From positions 248,001-312,000 of the forward strand of contig NZ_JAJFES010000001.1 in NCBI RefSeq assembly GCF_020708045.1: 64,000 bases of DNA, read 5' to 3'. Below the pieces are notes generated by a model. The model did no database searches and was not told the DNA's origin. It saw only the letters and a program-made list of their open reading frames with translations. The position numbers and the translations under genes were made by a program. The DNA is from Massilia sp. IC2-278 (GTDB lineage Bacteria; Pseudomonadota; Gammaproteobacteria; Burkholderiales; Burkholderiaceae_D). Below are positions 11,282 through 22,192 of this stretch, one piece after another (the stretch's first letter is position 1; each line of letters starts with the position of its first letter).

Positions 11282-12823
11282 ATGAACACCACGTGCTATC
11301 AACCGTCAGGCAGGGTGCCTGTCGCCCTTTTGCCGATGTCCCTGCTGGGACTGCTGGCAGTCCTTCCCTGTGGCTGGATCTATGCCTGGGCCATCGGCAA
11401 GGTTCCCCTGGTGATCGGCGCATTTCTCGCCTTTGGCTACTCGGCCGTGCTGGGGCTGATCGTCAGCCTGGTGGCCGTCGGCGCCAAGGTGCGCAATCCC
11501 GGCTGGATGAGCAAGGTCGGTGTCGTGTTTGCCCTGGCCGGCTGGTACTGCCAATGGGTGTTCTGGCTCACGCTGCTGATGACCAGCAAGACCGAGGCGC
11601 TCGGTGCCGGCGAGCCGCTGCAGGTGGCGATCCGCGTGGCGGCGGACCCTGTCGGCATGTTCCTGGCGGCCTCCGACATCGCCACGAGCGGCGGCGTGAC
11701 GATCAGCAAGGCGGTGGTGCCGGCCTTTATCGTTGCCCTGTTCTGGCTGGGCGAACTCGCCATGCACCTGATGCTGCCGTCTTTCATGGGCCGCCTGCGC
11801 GCCTGCGAACCGTTCTGCGAAGCCTCGCTCAGCTGGGCCAGGAAGCAAGTCGTGGAGTGCCGGTTCGCCTTGCTGGGGAGCGAAGATGTCGAGCGCCTGG
11901 CCGCCGACCCATCGCTGCTGCCGTCGTTGCTGGTGCCGCTGGCACCTGATGCGCCCGATTACGCCGAAGTCACCCTCTACCGCTGCCGGGCCTCCGACGC
12001 CTATGTCTCGCTGGTGAACGTCACCTCGCACCCGGGCGACAGCGGCCGGCCCGAGAAAAAGCAGGAACTGCTGGTCGATTACCTGCGCCTGCCCGGCATC
12101 GACGTGGATACGCTGATCCGGCAACTGACGCAGAAACAGCGTATTGTCGCCCAAGACGAAGATGCCGGGCGCCCGGTCGCCCCCGAGCTGGCGCCGGCCC
12201 TGGCCTTCCTGCAGGACGGCGCACACGAGCAGGCCTGCACCGCGGCGGCTGCCCGCTTGAGTTCGGATAATCCGGCAGTGCAAGCCGACGCCCTGCGCAT
12301 CTGCGCGCTCGCCTGTTCCGGCCTCGAACGCTGGCTTGACGCCCGCTACTATTGGCAGGCGCTGTTCGACCACGAACCGAGCGCGCACAACGCGCTCCAG
12401 GCCGCGACGACGTCGGTAATGGCGGGCGCCACGGCGCAGGGAGTCGACTGGGTCGAGCAGGCGGCGGCGCTGAACCTGCGCTCGCGCGAGCTGCCGATGC
12501 TGCAGGTCTGGATCGGCTTCGTCACCGCGCTTGGCCGCACGGGGCAGGAGCGGGCGGCGCTGCCCTACCTGGAAAAGATCCGCCAGGTGTACGCCGAACT
12601 CGGCACCACCGATGCGACGGTGCTGTACGCCCAGCGCATTCCCTTCTTCGGCGCCTTCCTCGACAACACCCGCCCGCTGGTGCGCGCCGCGCTCGACGAC
12701 GAGCAGGGCCGGCGCTGGTACGCGTCGCTGCTGCCGAGCCTGGACGACAGGGGCAGGCAGGAGCTCAATGCCTGGCTCGACGAGAGCTTTGGCGACAGCG
12801 CCTGCCAGCAGCCGGCAGTATAA
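11282..12823 (+). CDS. Predicted inner-membrane protein with C-terminal helical-repeat region, unknown function
   Basis: The 513-residue product has four likely transmembrane helices in its first ~165 residues (around 18-40, 46-72, 83-103 and 140-165). A soluble domain of about 340 residues follows, whose later half looks like TPR-type helical repeats ([19 protein letters not shown] ... [20 protein letters not shown]). I recognise no named family. The ATG at 11282 has GGAG about 8 nt upstream; a TTG at 11270 is a weaker alternative. It stands alone after the rlmB terminator. A rhomboid-like or zinc-protease motif was looked for and not seen. Confidence 0.75.
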   Translation: MNTTCYQPSGRVPVALLPMSLLGLLAVLPCGWIYAWAIGKVPLVIGAFLAFGYSAVLGLIVSLVAVGAKVRNPGWMSKVGVVFALAGWYCQWVFWLTLLMTSKTEALGAGEPLQVAIRVAADPVGMFLAASDIATSGGVTISKAVVPAFIVALFWLGELAMHLMLPSFMGRLRACEPFCEASLSWARKQVVECRFALLGSEDVERLAADPSLLPSLLVPLAPDAPDYAEVTLYRCRASDAYVSLVNVTSHPGDSGRPEKKQELLVDYLRLPGIDVDTLIRQLTQKQRIVAQDEDAGRPVAPELAPALAFLQDGAHEQACTAAAARLSSDNPAVQADALRICALACSGLERWLDARYYWQALFDHEPSAHNALQAATTSVMAGATAQGVDWVEQAAALNLRSRELPMLQVWIGFVTALGRTGQERAALPYLEKIRQVYAELGTTDATVLYAQRIPFFGAFLDNTRPLVRAALDDEQGRRWYASLLPSLDDRGRQELNAWLDESFGDSACQQPAV

Positions 12824-12950
12824 ACATCGATGCAATAGGCGAGGCAGGAGAAAACAAGGAGGGAGCCGGAAAGCGGCCAAAACCGGGGCCTCCCAAGCAG
12901 CCGGCAGCCGGATAAGCTACCATTGCCGCTGTTTTGCTTTTGTACTCATT

Positions 12951-13688
12951 ATGTTTGCCTCCCTGCGCGAAGATATTCGCAACATCATCGAACGCGACCC
13001 GGCCGCCCGCAACGGCTGGGAAGTGCTCACGTGCTATCCCGGCCTGCACGCCATCGTCCTGCACCGCTGGGCCCATGCCTGCTGGCGCCTGAACCTGAAA
13101 TGGCTGGGCCGCTTCGTCTCGCACATCGCGCGCATCTTTACCGGCATCGAAATCCACCCCGGCGCCACCATCGGCCGCCGCGTTTTCATCGACCACGGCT
13201 TCGGCGTCGTGATCGGCGAGACGGCCGTGGTCGGCGACGACTGCACCATCTACCAGGGCGTGACCCTGGGCGGCACGACGCTGGTGGCCGGCACCAAGCG
13301 CCACCCGACCCTGGAGCGCGGTGTGATCGTCGGCGCCGGCGCGCAGGTGCTGGGCGCGTTCACGGTCGGCGAATTCGCCAAGATCGGCTCGAACGCGGTG
13401 GTGGTCAAACCGGTGCCGGCCGGCGCCACCGCGGTCGGCAATCCGGCCCACATCATGCGCAAGGAAGACCAGTCGCGCAGCGCCCGCATGTTCGCCGCCT
13501 ATGGCGTCACGCCAAACGGCGACGACCCCTTGAGCAAGGCCCTGCGCGGCCTGATCGACCACGTGGCGCGCCAGGACGAGCAGCTCGAACGCCTGACGGC
13601 AACCATCAAGGCGGCCGGCATCGCCTGTCCGAACGTGCGCGAGGGTGATAAACTCGATTCGGCCGAACTGAACCGGCTGGTCGACTGA
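12951..13688 (+). CDS. cysE: Serine O-acetyltransferase (CysE-type)
   Basis: It transfers acetyl from acetyl-CoA to L-serine, the first step of cysteine synthesis. The 245-residue protein has the short N-terminal helical domain typical of the EpsC-type family and a left-handed beta-helix with hexapeptide repeats ([26 protein letters not shown]). The catalytic DHG and the acetyl-CoA-binding TLGGTT...KRHP stretch follow. No Shine-Dalgarno sequence precedes the ATG; a TACCAT hexamer about 30 bp upstream could be a -10 box giving a very short leader. A GC-rich dyad (about 12860-12896) lies in the upstream gap. The next gene is 7 bp downstream. Confidence 0.93.
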   Translation: MFASLREDIRNIIERDPAARNGWEVLTCYPGLHAIVLHRWAHACWRLNLKWLGRFVSHIARIFTGIEIHPGATIGRRVFIDHGFGVVIGETAVVGDDCTIYQGVTLGGTTLVAGTKRHPTLERGVIVGAGAQVLGAFTVGEFAKIGSNAVVVKPVPAGATAVGNPAHIMRKEDQSRSARMFAAYGVTPNGDDPLSKALRGLIDHVARQDEQLERLTATIKAAGIACPNVREGDKLDSAELNRLVD

Positions 13689-13695
13689 GGAACCG

Positions 13696-14364
13696 ATGAC
13701 TGAAGAAACCAAGGATGTACTGGATCCGTTCGAGATCCGCGTGCTGGCCGTGCTCGCCGAAAAAGAAGCGCTCACGCCCGATAACTACCCGATGTCGCTG
13801 AACGCCATCACCAACGGCTGCAACCAGTTGTCGAGCCGCGATCCGGTGATGCAGCTGTCCGAAGACACCGTCCAGGACACCCTGCAGCGCCTGATCGAAC
13901 GGCGCCTAGTGAACGGCATCACCCAGGCCGGCGCGCGCGTCACCAAGTACGAACATCGCATGCGCATCAAGTGGACGCTCGAGCAGGACAAGGTCGCCGT
14001 GCTGACCGTGCTGATGCTGCGCGGCCTGCAGACCGCCGGCGAAATCCGCACCCGCACCGGGCGCCTGCACGAATTCAAGAGCGTGGGCGAGGCCGAAAGC
14101 GCGCTCCAGTTCCTGATCGATAAATACCCGCCGCTGGTGGCCAAGCTGGAACGCGCGCCCGGCACCAAGGAATCGCGCTACGGCCAGCTGCTGGGCGGCG
14201 AGATTTCGGCCGCGCGCGACGATTCGGCCTTTGGCGCCGCTGCCGGCCAGGCAGCGCCCGCTGGCAGCCGCATCGGCCAGCTGGAAGCGGAAGTGGCCGC
14301 CCTGCGCGACGAAGTGGCCGACCTGAAGGCCCAGTTCGAGGCCTTCCGCCAGCAGTTCCAGTGA
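13696..14364 (+). CDS. YceH family protein (DUF480/UPF0502)
   Basis: The 222-residue protein matches the YceH family throughout: start LDPFEIRVLAVLAEKEALTPDNYPMSLNA, then tandem winged-helix-like domains (TNGCNQLSSRDPVM; LTVLMLRGLQTAGEIRTRTGRLHEF), and a C-terminal coiled coil (LEAEVAALRDEVADLKAQFEAF). The biochemical function is not established; the fold suggests nucleic-acid binding. It begins 7 bp after cysE, so the two are likely cotranscribed. Confidence 0.92.
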   Translation: MTEETKDVLDPFEIRVLAVLAEKEALTPDNYPMSLNAITNGCNQLSSRDPVMQLSEDTVQDTLQRLIERRLVNGITQAGARVTKYEHRMRIKWTLEQDKVAVLTVLMLRGLQTAGEIRTRTGRLHEFKSVGEAESALQFLIDKYPPLVAKLERAPGTKESRYGQLLGGEISAARDDSAFGAAAGQAAPAGSRIGQLEAEVAALRDEVADLKAQFEAFRQQFQ

Positions 14365-14379
14365 CCTTCGCGTAAGACG

Positions 14380-15264
14380 TCAGCGCTGCGCCTGCAGCGC
14401 CGGCGCCCCCGCGGCCCCGTCGGCCGCGGCAATCACCTTCTTCACGGCCGCAATCACCAGCTCGGGTTCCTCGAGCTGGATGTTGTGGCCGCTCTTGCTG
14501 GTGACCACCTGCGAGCCATCCCGGAACTGGCGCACGAAGTCCGCATGCAGCTGCTGCTTGATGGCCACCGCCTGCGGCGTCTCCAAGAAGAATTCCGGCT
14601 TTTCCGCCTGCTGGTTCGAGGTCAGCACCACGGTCGGCACGTCGGGCAGCTTGCCGGCAAAGGGCAGCTTGCCGCTGTCGAGCACCGGCTGCAAGAGCTT
14701 CAGTTCGGGCTGGAACTTGGGCGGCACGATGGCGGCAAAGGCGCGGTCGTCGTTCGCTGCGCGCCCGGCGTCAAGCTGGCGCAGGGCCGGATTGAAACGC
14801 TCGTCGCTCGGATCGACCAGCACCATGCCGGCCACCTGGTCCGGATGACGCGCTGCGAACGAGCGCATCAATAACGCGCCGTAGGAATGCCCGACCAGCA
14901 CGAAGGGCGGCGCCAGCTTCGCGCCCGCAATCAGTTCTTCCAGTTCGACCGTGCTCTGCTCGATGGTGCGCGCTTCGGGGCGCGGCTCGGACTGGCCGTG
15001 GCCGGCGCGCGAATACGTCACGGCGCGCGCCGATTTCGCCACTTCCGGCGCCACCTTGCGCCAGGCGCGCAAATCGGTGCCGAAGCCGGACTCGAAGATC
15101 ACGGTGTAGCGCCCGCTGCCGAGGCTGGCCATCTGCATCGCATACGGCCTGGCGCCGACGGCAATTTGTTCGCTGGGGAGGGCGGCCGGCGCTTGCGCCT
15201 GCGCCAGGGTGCAGCAAGCCAGTGCCAGGGCCGACATCGTGGTACGCAATAACTTGTTCTTCAT
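14380..15264 (-). CDS. Secreted alpha/beta hydrolase
   Basis: The 294-residue protein has a signal peptide (cleavage likely after LAQAQA) and a complete alpha/beta-hydrolase core. This includes the oxyanion-side VIFESGFGTDLRAW, a SRAGHGQS loop, the nucleophile elbow GHSYG (Ser at about 124), an acid in the VLVDPS or VVLTS region, and a C-terminal His in SKSGHNIQLEEPELV. The substrate is unknown. The export signal and fold resemble periplasmic esterases or amidases. The next minus-strand gene upstream ends 22 bp before it, so the two may share an operon. Confidence 0.88.
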   Translation of the reverse strand: MKNKLLRTTMSALALACCTLAQAQAPAALPSEQIAVGARPYAMQMASLGSGRYTVIFESGFGTDLRAWRKVAPEVAKSARAVTYSRAGHGQSEPRPEARTIEQSTVELEELIAGAKLAPPFVLVGHSYGALLMRSFAARHPDQVAGMVLVDPSDERFNPALRQLDAGRAANDDRAFAAIVPPKFQPELKLLQPVLDSGKLPFAGKLPDVPTVVLTSNQQAEKPEFFLETPQAVAIKQQLHADFVRQFRDGSQVVTSKSGHNIQLEEPELVIAAVKKVIAAADGAAGAPALQAQR

Positions 15265-15286
15265 CTTGGTCTCGTTATCGTTATGG

Positions 15287-16036
15287 TTATGGGTTTGCCG
15301 GCGCGGGCGCGAACTCCAGCTCGATCAGCGCATCGTCGCCCCAGGACGTGTCGCCCAGCGCCACGCTGAAGCGGTCGCCGTCGGTCTTCAGCAGCTTGCT
15401 GCGGTTACCTTCCTGCAGGATCGCCCCGACGATCGGCACATCGCTGTCGAAGCCCCAGTCCGGCATCGCTTCCTTGTGCGTGAAGTTGCACCAGTCGCGG
15501 GTCAGCAGCAGTCCATTGATCGCCACCACCCAGAACAGCGGAATCTCTTCCTTGGCGATGGCAATCATCGTCTTGCACTCCAGCCGCAGGTCGCCCAGGC
15601 GGCGCACGTTGGCCGGCAGGCCCGGGGTGCGCACGTCGGGGTGGATGCGGTAGAGCTTGCGCTTCTGGTTCAGCACCACTTCGCCGTTCTCATCCTCGGC
15701 CGCCTCGCTGCGCGGCACGCTGAAGCGATTGGCGGCGTCCAGGTCCAGCGGCAGGATGAAGTCGTGGTCGTCCTCGATCCGCACGCGCGGCTGCTCGGGC
15801 AGCCCGGCGCCGCCGCGCGGCCGGATACGGAAGCGCAGTTCCGGCACCTTCGGCGCCAGAGCGTGGTACTCCTCGAAGCTGTCCAGCCCGGCCAGCACGG
15901 CCTTGTAAGTATGGATCTCCGGGTTGCGGATCGCGTTCACTTTCACGGTATCCGGCTCGTCGACGCCCGGCACGGCGGCGGCCGGCCTGGCCAGGAGCAG
16001 GGCGCCGAGGGCGCAGGCAAGCATGATGGTGCGCAT
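15287..16036 (-). CDS. Predicted periplasmic protein, unknown function
   Basis: A 249-residue product with a signal peptide (MRTIMLACALGALLLARPAAA) and a mature domain containing patches such as RIEDDHDFILPLDL, RLYRIHPDVRTPGLPANVRRLGDLRL-type strands and a Cys in GDLRLECKTM paired with another in TRDWCNF. No family recognised. The regular alternation suggests a beta-sandwich. It lies 12 bp downstream of the ABC permease and probably belongs to the GntR-ABC operon, so it may work with that transporter. Confidence 0.7.
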   Translation of the reverse strand: MRTIMLACALGALLLARPAAAVPGVDEPDTVKVNAIRNPEIHTYKAVLAGLDSFEEYHALAPKVPELRFRIRPRGGAGLPEQPRVRIEDDHDFILPLDLDAANRFSVPRSEAAEDENGEVVLNQKRKLYRIHPDVRTPGLPANVRRLGDLRLECKTMIAIAKEEIPLFWVVAINGLLLTRDWCNFTHKEAMPDWGFDSDVPIVGAILQEGNRSKLLKTDGDRFSVALGDTSWGDDALIELEFAPAPANP

Positions 16037-16048
16037 GAAGGGCTCCCC

Positions 16049-17035
16049 TCAGCCTTCGTCGCGCCAGCGGCGCAGGCGGATGGCGGCGGCGATCATCGCC
16101 ACGCCGCCTGCCGCGCCGACCCAGGCTTCCGGCCGCGCCAGGCTACCCCAGGAGGCGCTCAGCAGCGACAGCATGTCGGCGCCGTGCTGGGCACGCACCG
16201 GCAGGGCGGTGCCGCCGTCCATGAACCAGGCGCCGGGAACCAGGCCCAGCAGCAGGGTCTCGAGCACGTTGTTGATGATCCAGTCGGCGTTGATGGTGGT
16301 GCCGTACAGGACCAGCATGTAATCGAGCCACTTCAGCAGGACCGCGGCGATCAGCGGCACGCCCACGGCCCACAGGAAGACCTTCGAGCGCGCCCAGCTC
16401 GACACCAGCAGCAGCCAGCCGGCGGTCGGCAACGCCCACAGCACGTAGACCGGAATCATGGCCAGCAGGTACACCGGCGACAGGTACAAGTTGATGTTGC
16501 TGAGCACCGGCGCGAACAGATTCACGCCCTGGGCGCTGACGGCGACCCCGGCGAGTATCAGGATCACGAAGGCGGCGGCGCTGGCGATGCCGATGGTGAT
16601 CGCCGGCGCCAGCACCAGCGCCGTCAGCAGCTTCGACAGCACGGTGGTGGTGTCGGAAATCGGCAGCGACTTCCAGAACAGGATGCTGCGGTCGCGGCGG
16701 TCGTCGTAGAGCGCGGCCAGGCAGTAGAAGAAGGCCACCACCGGCAGCACCAGGAAGATCGGCGCGCCGACGGCCAAGTAGTTGTTTGCCGCCACGTTCG
16801 CCATCTCGGTGCGGGTGTGGCCCGTGGCCAGCACCGACATCTGCGTACGGTGCACTTCCTCGCCGTCGACCCGCAGCGTGATGCTGTCGTTCTGGAACTT
16901 GTCGGCGCCGACGCCGTAGCCGACCACGCCCGCCACCAGCACCACCATGATCGCCGCTGCGATCAGCGGCGCCCACACGAAGCCGCCCTTGTGTTCCCAG
17001 AACTCGCGGCGCAGCAGCCATTTCATCGTATTCAT
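16049..17035 (-). CDS. ABC transporter permease (ABC-2 type)
   Basis: A 328-residue integral membrane protein with about six transmembrane segments: one near the N-terminus (WAPLIAAAIMVVLVAGVVGYG), a large extracytoplasmic loop, then five more (LVLPVVAFFYCLAALYDD, ... ILILAGVAVSA, ...). It begins MNTMKWLLRREFWEHKGGF, typical of permeases paired with YtrB-like ATPases. It overlaps the ATPase gene by 4 bp (ATGA), so the two are translationally coupled. The substrate is unknown. Confidence 0.9.
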   Translation of the reverse strand: MNTMKWLLRREFWEHKGGFVWAPLIAAAIMVVLVAGVVGYGVGADKFQNDSITLRVDGEEVHRTQMSVLATGHTRTEMANVAANNYLAVGAPIFLVLPVVAFFYCLAALYDDRRDRSILFWKSLPISDTTTVLSKLLTALVLAPAITIGIASAAAFVILILAGVAVSAQGVNLFAPVLSNINLYLSPVYLLAMIPVYVLWALPTAGWLLLVSSWARSKVFLWAVGVPLIAAVLLKWLDYMLVLYGTTINADWIINNVLETLLLGLVPGAWFMDGGTALPVRAQHGADMLSLLSASWGSLARPEAWVGAAGGVAMIAAAIRLRRWRDEG

Positions 17036-17889
17036 GCGTAGGTTCCTTTCATCGTTGCCACGAACAGGTCGGCCACGCTCGGATTGCGCGTTTCGCCGAG
17101 GGCGGACAGCTGGGCGCGCGAGACGCCGTCGAACAGCATCACCGACTTGCCGAACACGGTGCGCTGGTCGATCGGCTGCAGCGCGTTCGCCGCATTCACC
17201 TTGTCGGCCGGGACCATGACTTCGACATAGCGCTCGCCGACTTCGTCCATCGAGGCGGCCAGCACGATCTTGCCGTCGCGGATGAACATCAGGTCGGTGA
17301 GGATGTGCTCGACTTCCTCGACCTGGTGGGTAGTGATGACGATGGTCTTGTTTTCGTCAAAATAGTCTTCCAGCAGGTTCTGGTAGAACTGCTTGCGGTA
17401 CAGGATGTCCAGGCCCAAGGTGGGTTCGTCGAGCACGAGCAGCTTGGCGTCGATGGCCATCACCAGCGCCAGGTGCAGCTGGACGATCATGCCCTTCGAC
17501 ATCTGCTTGACCTTCATGGACGGGGTCAGGCGGGTATTCGCGATGTAGCGCTCGGCGCGGGCACGGTCGAAGCGCGGGTGGATGCCGGCCACGAAGTCGA
17601 TGGCGTCGCGCACCCGCAGCCAGCGCGGCAGGATCGCCACGTCGGCGATGAAGCAGACGTCCTGCATCAGGGCGTCGCGCTGGGTGCGCGGGTCCAGGCC
17701 CATCACCCGCAGTTCGCCGTCGAACGGGATCAGGCCCAGGGCCGCCTTCAGCGTGGTGGTCTTGCCCGAGCCGTTGGGGCCGATCAGGCCGACGATGCGG
17801 CCGGCGGGAATCTCGAAGTCGATGCCGTCGATCGCCGTCTGCTTGCCGTATTTCTTGCTCAAATTCTTGGCGGAGATGACGGCGCTCAT
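17032..17889 (-). CDS. ABC transporter ATP-binding protein
   Basis: A 285-residue ATPase with Walker A GPNGSGKTT, a Q-loop region, a diverged signature (QMSKGMIVQLHLALVMAI, so LSGGQ is replaced by MSKGM), Walker B LLVLDEPTLGLD and the H-loop ITTHQ. The MSKGM signature and the GntR partner point to the YtrB/EcfA-like exporter group. The ATG overlaps the stop of the GntR gene by 4 bp; a longer frame upstream is a shadow of that gene. It probably energises the permease encoded next. Confidence 0.93.
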   Translation of the reverse strand: MSAVISAKNLSKKYGKQTAIDGIDFEIPAGRIVGLIGPNGSGKTTTLKAALGLIPFDGELRVMGLDPRTQRDALMQDVCFIADVAILPRWLRVRDAIDFVAGIHPRFDRARAERYIANTRLTPSMKVKQMSKGMIVQLHLALVMAIDAKLLVLDEPTLGLDILYRKQFYQNLLEDYFDENKTIVITTHQVEEVEHILTDLMFIRDGKIVLAASMDEVGERYVEVMVPADKVNAANALQPIDQRTVFGKSVMLFDGVSRAQLSALGETRNPSVADLFVATMKGTYA

Positions 17890-18254
17890 GCTGTGCCTCC
17901 CGGCTGTGCGGTGTGCAGCAATTGCTCGACATTCAGGCCGAGCTGGCGGATGCGCTCGACCATGGCCGGCCATTCCTCGCTCAGGAAGCGCTCGCGCTCG
18001 CTGGCCAGCAGTTTCTCGCTTGCTCCTTCAGTAACGTACATGCCAATTCCCCTTCGTTTTTCTACTAGGTTTTCGTCGACCAGCTCCTGGTAAGCCTTGG
18101 AGACGGTGATCGGGTTGAGTTGGTATTCGGCCGCGATCTGGCGGACCGAGGGCAGGGCGTCGCCGGCTTTCAGGACCCCGTCGAGCATCATGCCGATGAC
18201 GCGGTCCTTCAGTTGGCGGTAGATCGGTGCGTTGTCGTTCCAGCCGATGTTCAT
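17886..18254 (-). CDS. GntR-family (YtrA subfamily) transcriptional regulator
   Basis: The 122-residue protein has the GntR winged helix (APIYRQLKDRVIGMMLDGVLKAGDALPSVRQIAAEYQLNPITVSKAYQELVDENLVEKRRGIGMYV) and only a short C-terminal tail, the hallmark of the YtrA subfamily that controls adjacent ABC transporters. The ATG at 18254 has GGGAGG upstream. It is the first gene of the GntR-ATPase-permease operon. A dyad at 18325-18348, upstream of it, may be the autoregulatory operator. Confidence 0.92.
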   Translation of the reverse strand: MNIGWNDNAPIYRQLKDRVIGMMLDGVLKAGDALPSVRQIAAEYQLNPITVSKAYQELVDENLVEKRRGIGMYVTEGASEKLLASERERFLSEEWPAMVERIRQLGLNVEQLLHTAQPGGTA

Positions 18255-18324
18255 GTCCGGCCTCCCTGTCGCGCTGGTGTTGCCACATGTTCCTGCATGT
18301 CTGGCTCCTGTGGATGAATGCGTT

Positions 18325-18362
18325 GGTGTTGTAGTGGAGTATGACACCAGCATTCCGGTCAA
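18325..18362 (-). promoter_or_regulatory. Candidate promoter/operator of the GntR-ABC operon
   Basis: On the minus strand TTGACC (plus 18357-18362) precedes the inverted repeat GGTGT-N14-ACACC (18325-18348), about 75 bp upstream of the GntR start. The placement suits YtrA-type autorepression. The -10 hexamer is poor (TACTCC), so the exact promoter is uncertain. The rest of the gap (18363-18540) shows nothing further. Confidence 0.4.
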
Positions 18363-18540
18363 CCACCGGGTTGCGATGGGCTGCAGGAAAACGGGAATAA
18401 ACGGCAGGAAAGGCGCGCTGGACCGGAGGAAAGCCCGGCTGTTCATCAAGACCGAACAATGGTGTGGACACGACAAAACCTCTTGCAAGCGCTGTGGAAT
18501 CAGCGGGCAATGATAGAGGATTTGTTTGTGAGAAAACTAA

Positions 18541-18567
18541 CGAATTATTGCCGGCGGCAAGTTAATT
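18541..18567 (-). terminator. Hairpin directly after lpxH
   Basis: GAATTA...TTGCC-GCC-GGCAA...TAATTC forms a two-part stem starting at the lpxH stop codon; TTTTC follows about 5 nt later on the minus strand. It could be a weak terminator. Confidence 0.4.
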
Positions 18568-19331
18568 CAGGCTGGGAGTGGCTGGCCGTCGAGTCCGGTG
18601 CGCACGATCTTGCCGGTACCGTCGACGGCGACCCAGCCGCCGCGCGCCGGCTCGGCATCGAGCTCCCAGTCCGGCAGCACGTAGCGCAAACGCGCGCCGT
18701 GCCGGTGAACGGCGGGCCGGTGGGTATGGCCGTGGATCAGCACCTGCGCGCCGGTGGCGTCGAGCAGGGCGTCGATGGCGTCTGGCGTGACGTCCATGAT
18801 CTCGTAGGATTTCGTCGTGTGCGCTTCGCGGCTGCCTTCGCGCAGGCCGGCGATGATGGCCTTGCGCTGGGCCAGCGGCATGGCCAGGAACTGCGTTTGC
18901 CAGGCCGGCTGGCGCACCATGGCGCGAAATTCCATGTACTTGGTGTCGAGCGTGCATTCGGCGTCGCCGTGCACCAGGGCGATGCGCTGGCCTTTGACGT
19001 CGATGACATGCGGCTCCTGCAGCAGCGTCAGCCCTGCCGCATCGGCAAAGCCCTGGCCGACCAAAAAGTCGCGGTTGCCGGCCATCCAGAACAGTTCGAC
19101 GCCGCCGTCGGCGAGCGTACGCAGGGCGGCAACGATGCGGGCGTGGAAGGGCGTATCGAGGTCGTCGTCGCCGGCCCAGTATTCGAAGATGTCGCCGAGC
19201 AGATAGAGCTGGCGGGTATGACGTGCGTGTTCTTCCAGGAAGCGGAAGAAAGCATCGAGGGTGCGCGGATGGGATTCCTGCAGGTGCAGGTCGGAAATGA
19301 AAAGCGCGAGCGTGCGCGCGGGAGTGGACAT
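18567..19331 (-). CDS. lpxH: UDP-2,3-diacylglucosamine diphosphatase LpxH
   Basis: It hydrolyses UDP-2,3-diacylglucosamine to lipid X in lipid A synthesis, at the inner face of the cytoplasmic membrane. The 254-residue metallophosphoesterase has all ligand motifs: SDLHLQ, GDIFEYWAGDDD, GNRDF, VHGD and the C-terminal GHTHRP. It is the last gene of the ppiA-ppiB-lpxH string on the minus strand, a common betaproteobacterial order. Confidence 0.95.
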   Translation of the reverse strand: MSTPARTLALFISDLHLQESHPRTLDAFFRFLEEHARHTRQLYLLGDIFEYWAGDDDLDTPFHARIVAALRTLADGGVELFWMAGNRDFLVGQGFADAAGLTLLQEPHVIDVKGQRIALVHGDAECTLDTKYMEFRAMVRQPAWQTQFLAMPLAQRKAIIAGLREGSREAHTTKSYEIMDVTPDAIDALLDATGAQVLIHGHTHRPAVHRHGARLRYVLPDWELDAEPARGGWVAVDGTGKIVRTGLDGQPLPA

Positions 19332-19379
19332 GGTGGTGCTGGTGTTCTCGTTCCCGCGCGCCTTTACTTGACTAGCTGA

Positions 19380-19874
19380 TTACTGGACGACTTCGATCTT
19401 CTCGATGATGACCGGCTCGGCAGGCACGTCGGAGTGCATGCCCGAACGCGAGGTGGCGACGGTGTTGATCGCGTCGACGACTTCGGTGCCCTGGGTGACC
19501 TTGCCGAACACGGCGTAGCCCCAGCCGTCCTGGCCCGGGTAGTTCAGGAAGTCGTTGTTCTTGGTGTTGATGAAGAACTGGGCCGATGCCGAGTGCGGCG
19601 CCGAGGTACGGGCCATGGCGATGGTGTACTTGTCGTTCTTCAGGCCGTTCTTGCCTTCGTTCTCGACGGTGGCGTCGGTGGCCTTCTGCTTCATGCCCGG
19701 CTCGAAACCGCCGCCCTGGATCATGAAGTCCTTGATCACGCGGTGGAAGATCGTGTTGGTGAAGTGACCCTGTTCGACGTATGCCAGGAAGTTGGCAACG
19801 GTCTTCGGCGCCTTTTCAGCGTCCAGCTCGACGGTGATGTTGCCCTTGTTGGTGGTCATGAGTACGGAGGTCAT
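19380..19874 (-). CDS. ppiB: Cytoplasmic peptidyl-prolyl cis-trans isomerase (cyclophilin)
   Basis: A 164-residue cyclophilin without signal peptide, hence the cytoplasmic form. Active-site motifs are present: FHRVIKDFMIQGG (catalytic Arg in FHR), ARTSAPHSASAQFFIN and GYAVFGKVTQG. It assists folding by isomerising Xaa-Pro bonds. It lies between the periplasmic paralogue (50 bp upstream) and lpxH. Confidence 0.95.
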   Translation of the reverse strand: MTSVLMTTNKGNITVELDAEKAPKTVANFLAYVEQGHFTNTIFHRVIKDFMIQGGGFEPGMKQKATDATVENEGKNGLKNDKYTIAMARTSAPHSASAQFFINTKNNDFLNYPGQDGWGYAVFGKVTQGTEVVDAINTVATSRSGMHSDVPAEPVIIEKIEVVQ

Positions 19875-19924
19875 GTGAGTTCCTTTTTGTTGAAATTCGT
19901 GTACGAATGCGAAATGTGCAAGCG

Positions 19925-20539
19925 TTATTTTACAAGCTTATCGCCCGACAGGATGGTCGCGTTCTGAATCACGACCGGCGTCACGGGCACATTCTGCATG
20001 CCGCGCACGTCGTCGACCATCACGTTCTTGATCTTGTCGACCGTTTCCTGGCCCTTCACCACGCGGCCGAAAACGGCATAGCCGTGGCCATCCATGCCCG
20101 GATAATCGAGGCCGGCATTGTCGTTGGTGTTGATGAAGAATTGCGAGGTGGCCGAGTTCGGATTCTCGGTGCGCGCCATCGCCACGGTATAGGGCTTGTT
20201 CGACAGGCCGTTCTGGGCTTCGCTCGGGATGGGTTTGCGCACGCCCGGCTTGTCGATCAGTTTCTCGGTGTAGCCGCCGGCCTGGATCATGAAGTCGCTG
20301 ATCACGCGGTGGAAGACCGTGCCTTTATAAAAGCCGGCCTTGACGTATTGCAGGAAATTCGCCGTGCTTTTCGGCGCTTTTTCCTGGTCGAGCTCGATGA
20401 CGATCTCGCCCATCGTGGTCTTCAGGGACACCTGCGGATTCTCGAAGGCGAGGGCAGCGCCGGAGACCAGCAGGGCGGCGCCGGCGGCGGCCAGGCGCAT
20501 CATCAGGCGGCGGGTCGGGTATGCGGTGGTGTGCTTCAA
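19925..20539 (-). CDS. ppiA: Periplasmic peptidyl-prolyl cis-trans isomerase (cyclophilin)
   Basis: A 204-residue cyclophilin with an N-terminal signal peptide (LMMRLAAAGAALLVSGAALA) and the active-site motifs FHRVISDFMIQAGG and ARTENPNSATSQFFIN. The TTG at 20539 is chosen because GAGGAGAG lies 6 nt upstream, whereas the first in-frame ATG (Met-12/13) has no ribosome site. A longer upstream frame would run into the cysS promoter region. It is closely similar to ppiB next to it, so the pair looks like a duplication with export acquired by one copy. Confidence 0.93.
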   Translation of the reverse strand: MKHTTAYPTRRLMMRLAAAGAALLVSGAALAFENPQVSLKTTMGEIVIELDQEKAPKSTANFLQYVKAGFYKGTVFHRVISDFMIQAGGYTEKLIDKPGVRKPIPSEAQNGLSNKPYTVAMARTENPNSATSQFFINTNDNAGLDYPGMDGHGYAVFGRVVKGQETVDKIKNVMVDDVRGMQNVPVTPVVIQNATILSGDKLVK

Positions 20540-20794
20540 GGGCTCTCCTCGGTGGACGTGGCGCAAGGCCGTGTCAAGTCTTTTACAGAAAAATAAACCT
20601 GAGCCGTAGGCGGCCAGTCGGGATTTTATCAATGCTATACTTTGCGCAGAACGTCCCATTCTATCAAGAAGAACAACAACGAGGGTCTCGACGATCTCGA
20701 CGCAAAGCATCATCTCCCGGCGCGCGCCCCTTTTGGCGCCGTGCCCGGCATTCGCTTGCTCGGGCGTCCCGTCCCCTCAGTTTCATCATCACCA

Positions 20795-22191
<1,397 letters not shown>

Positions 22192-22192
<1 letters not shown>
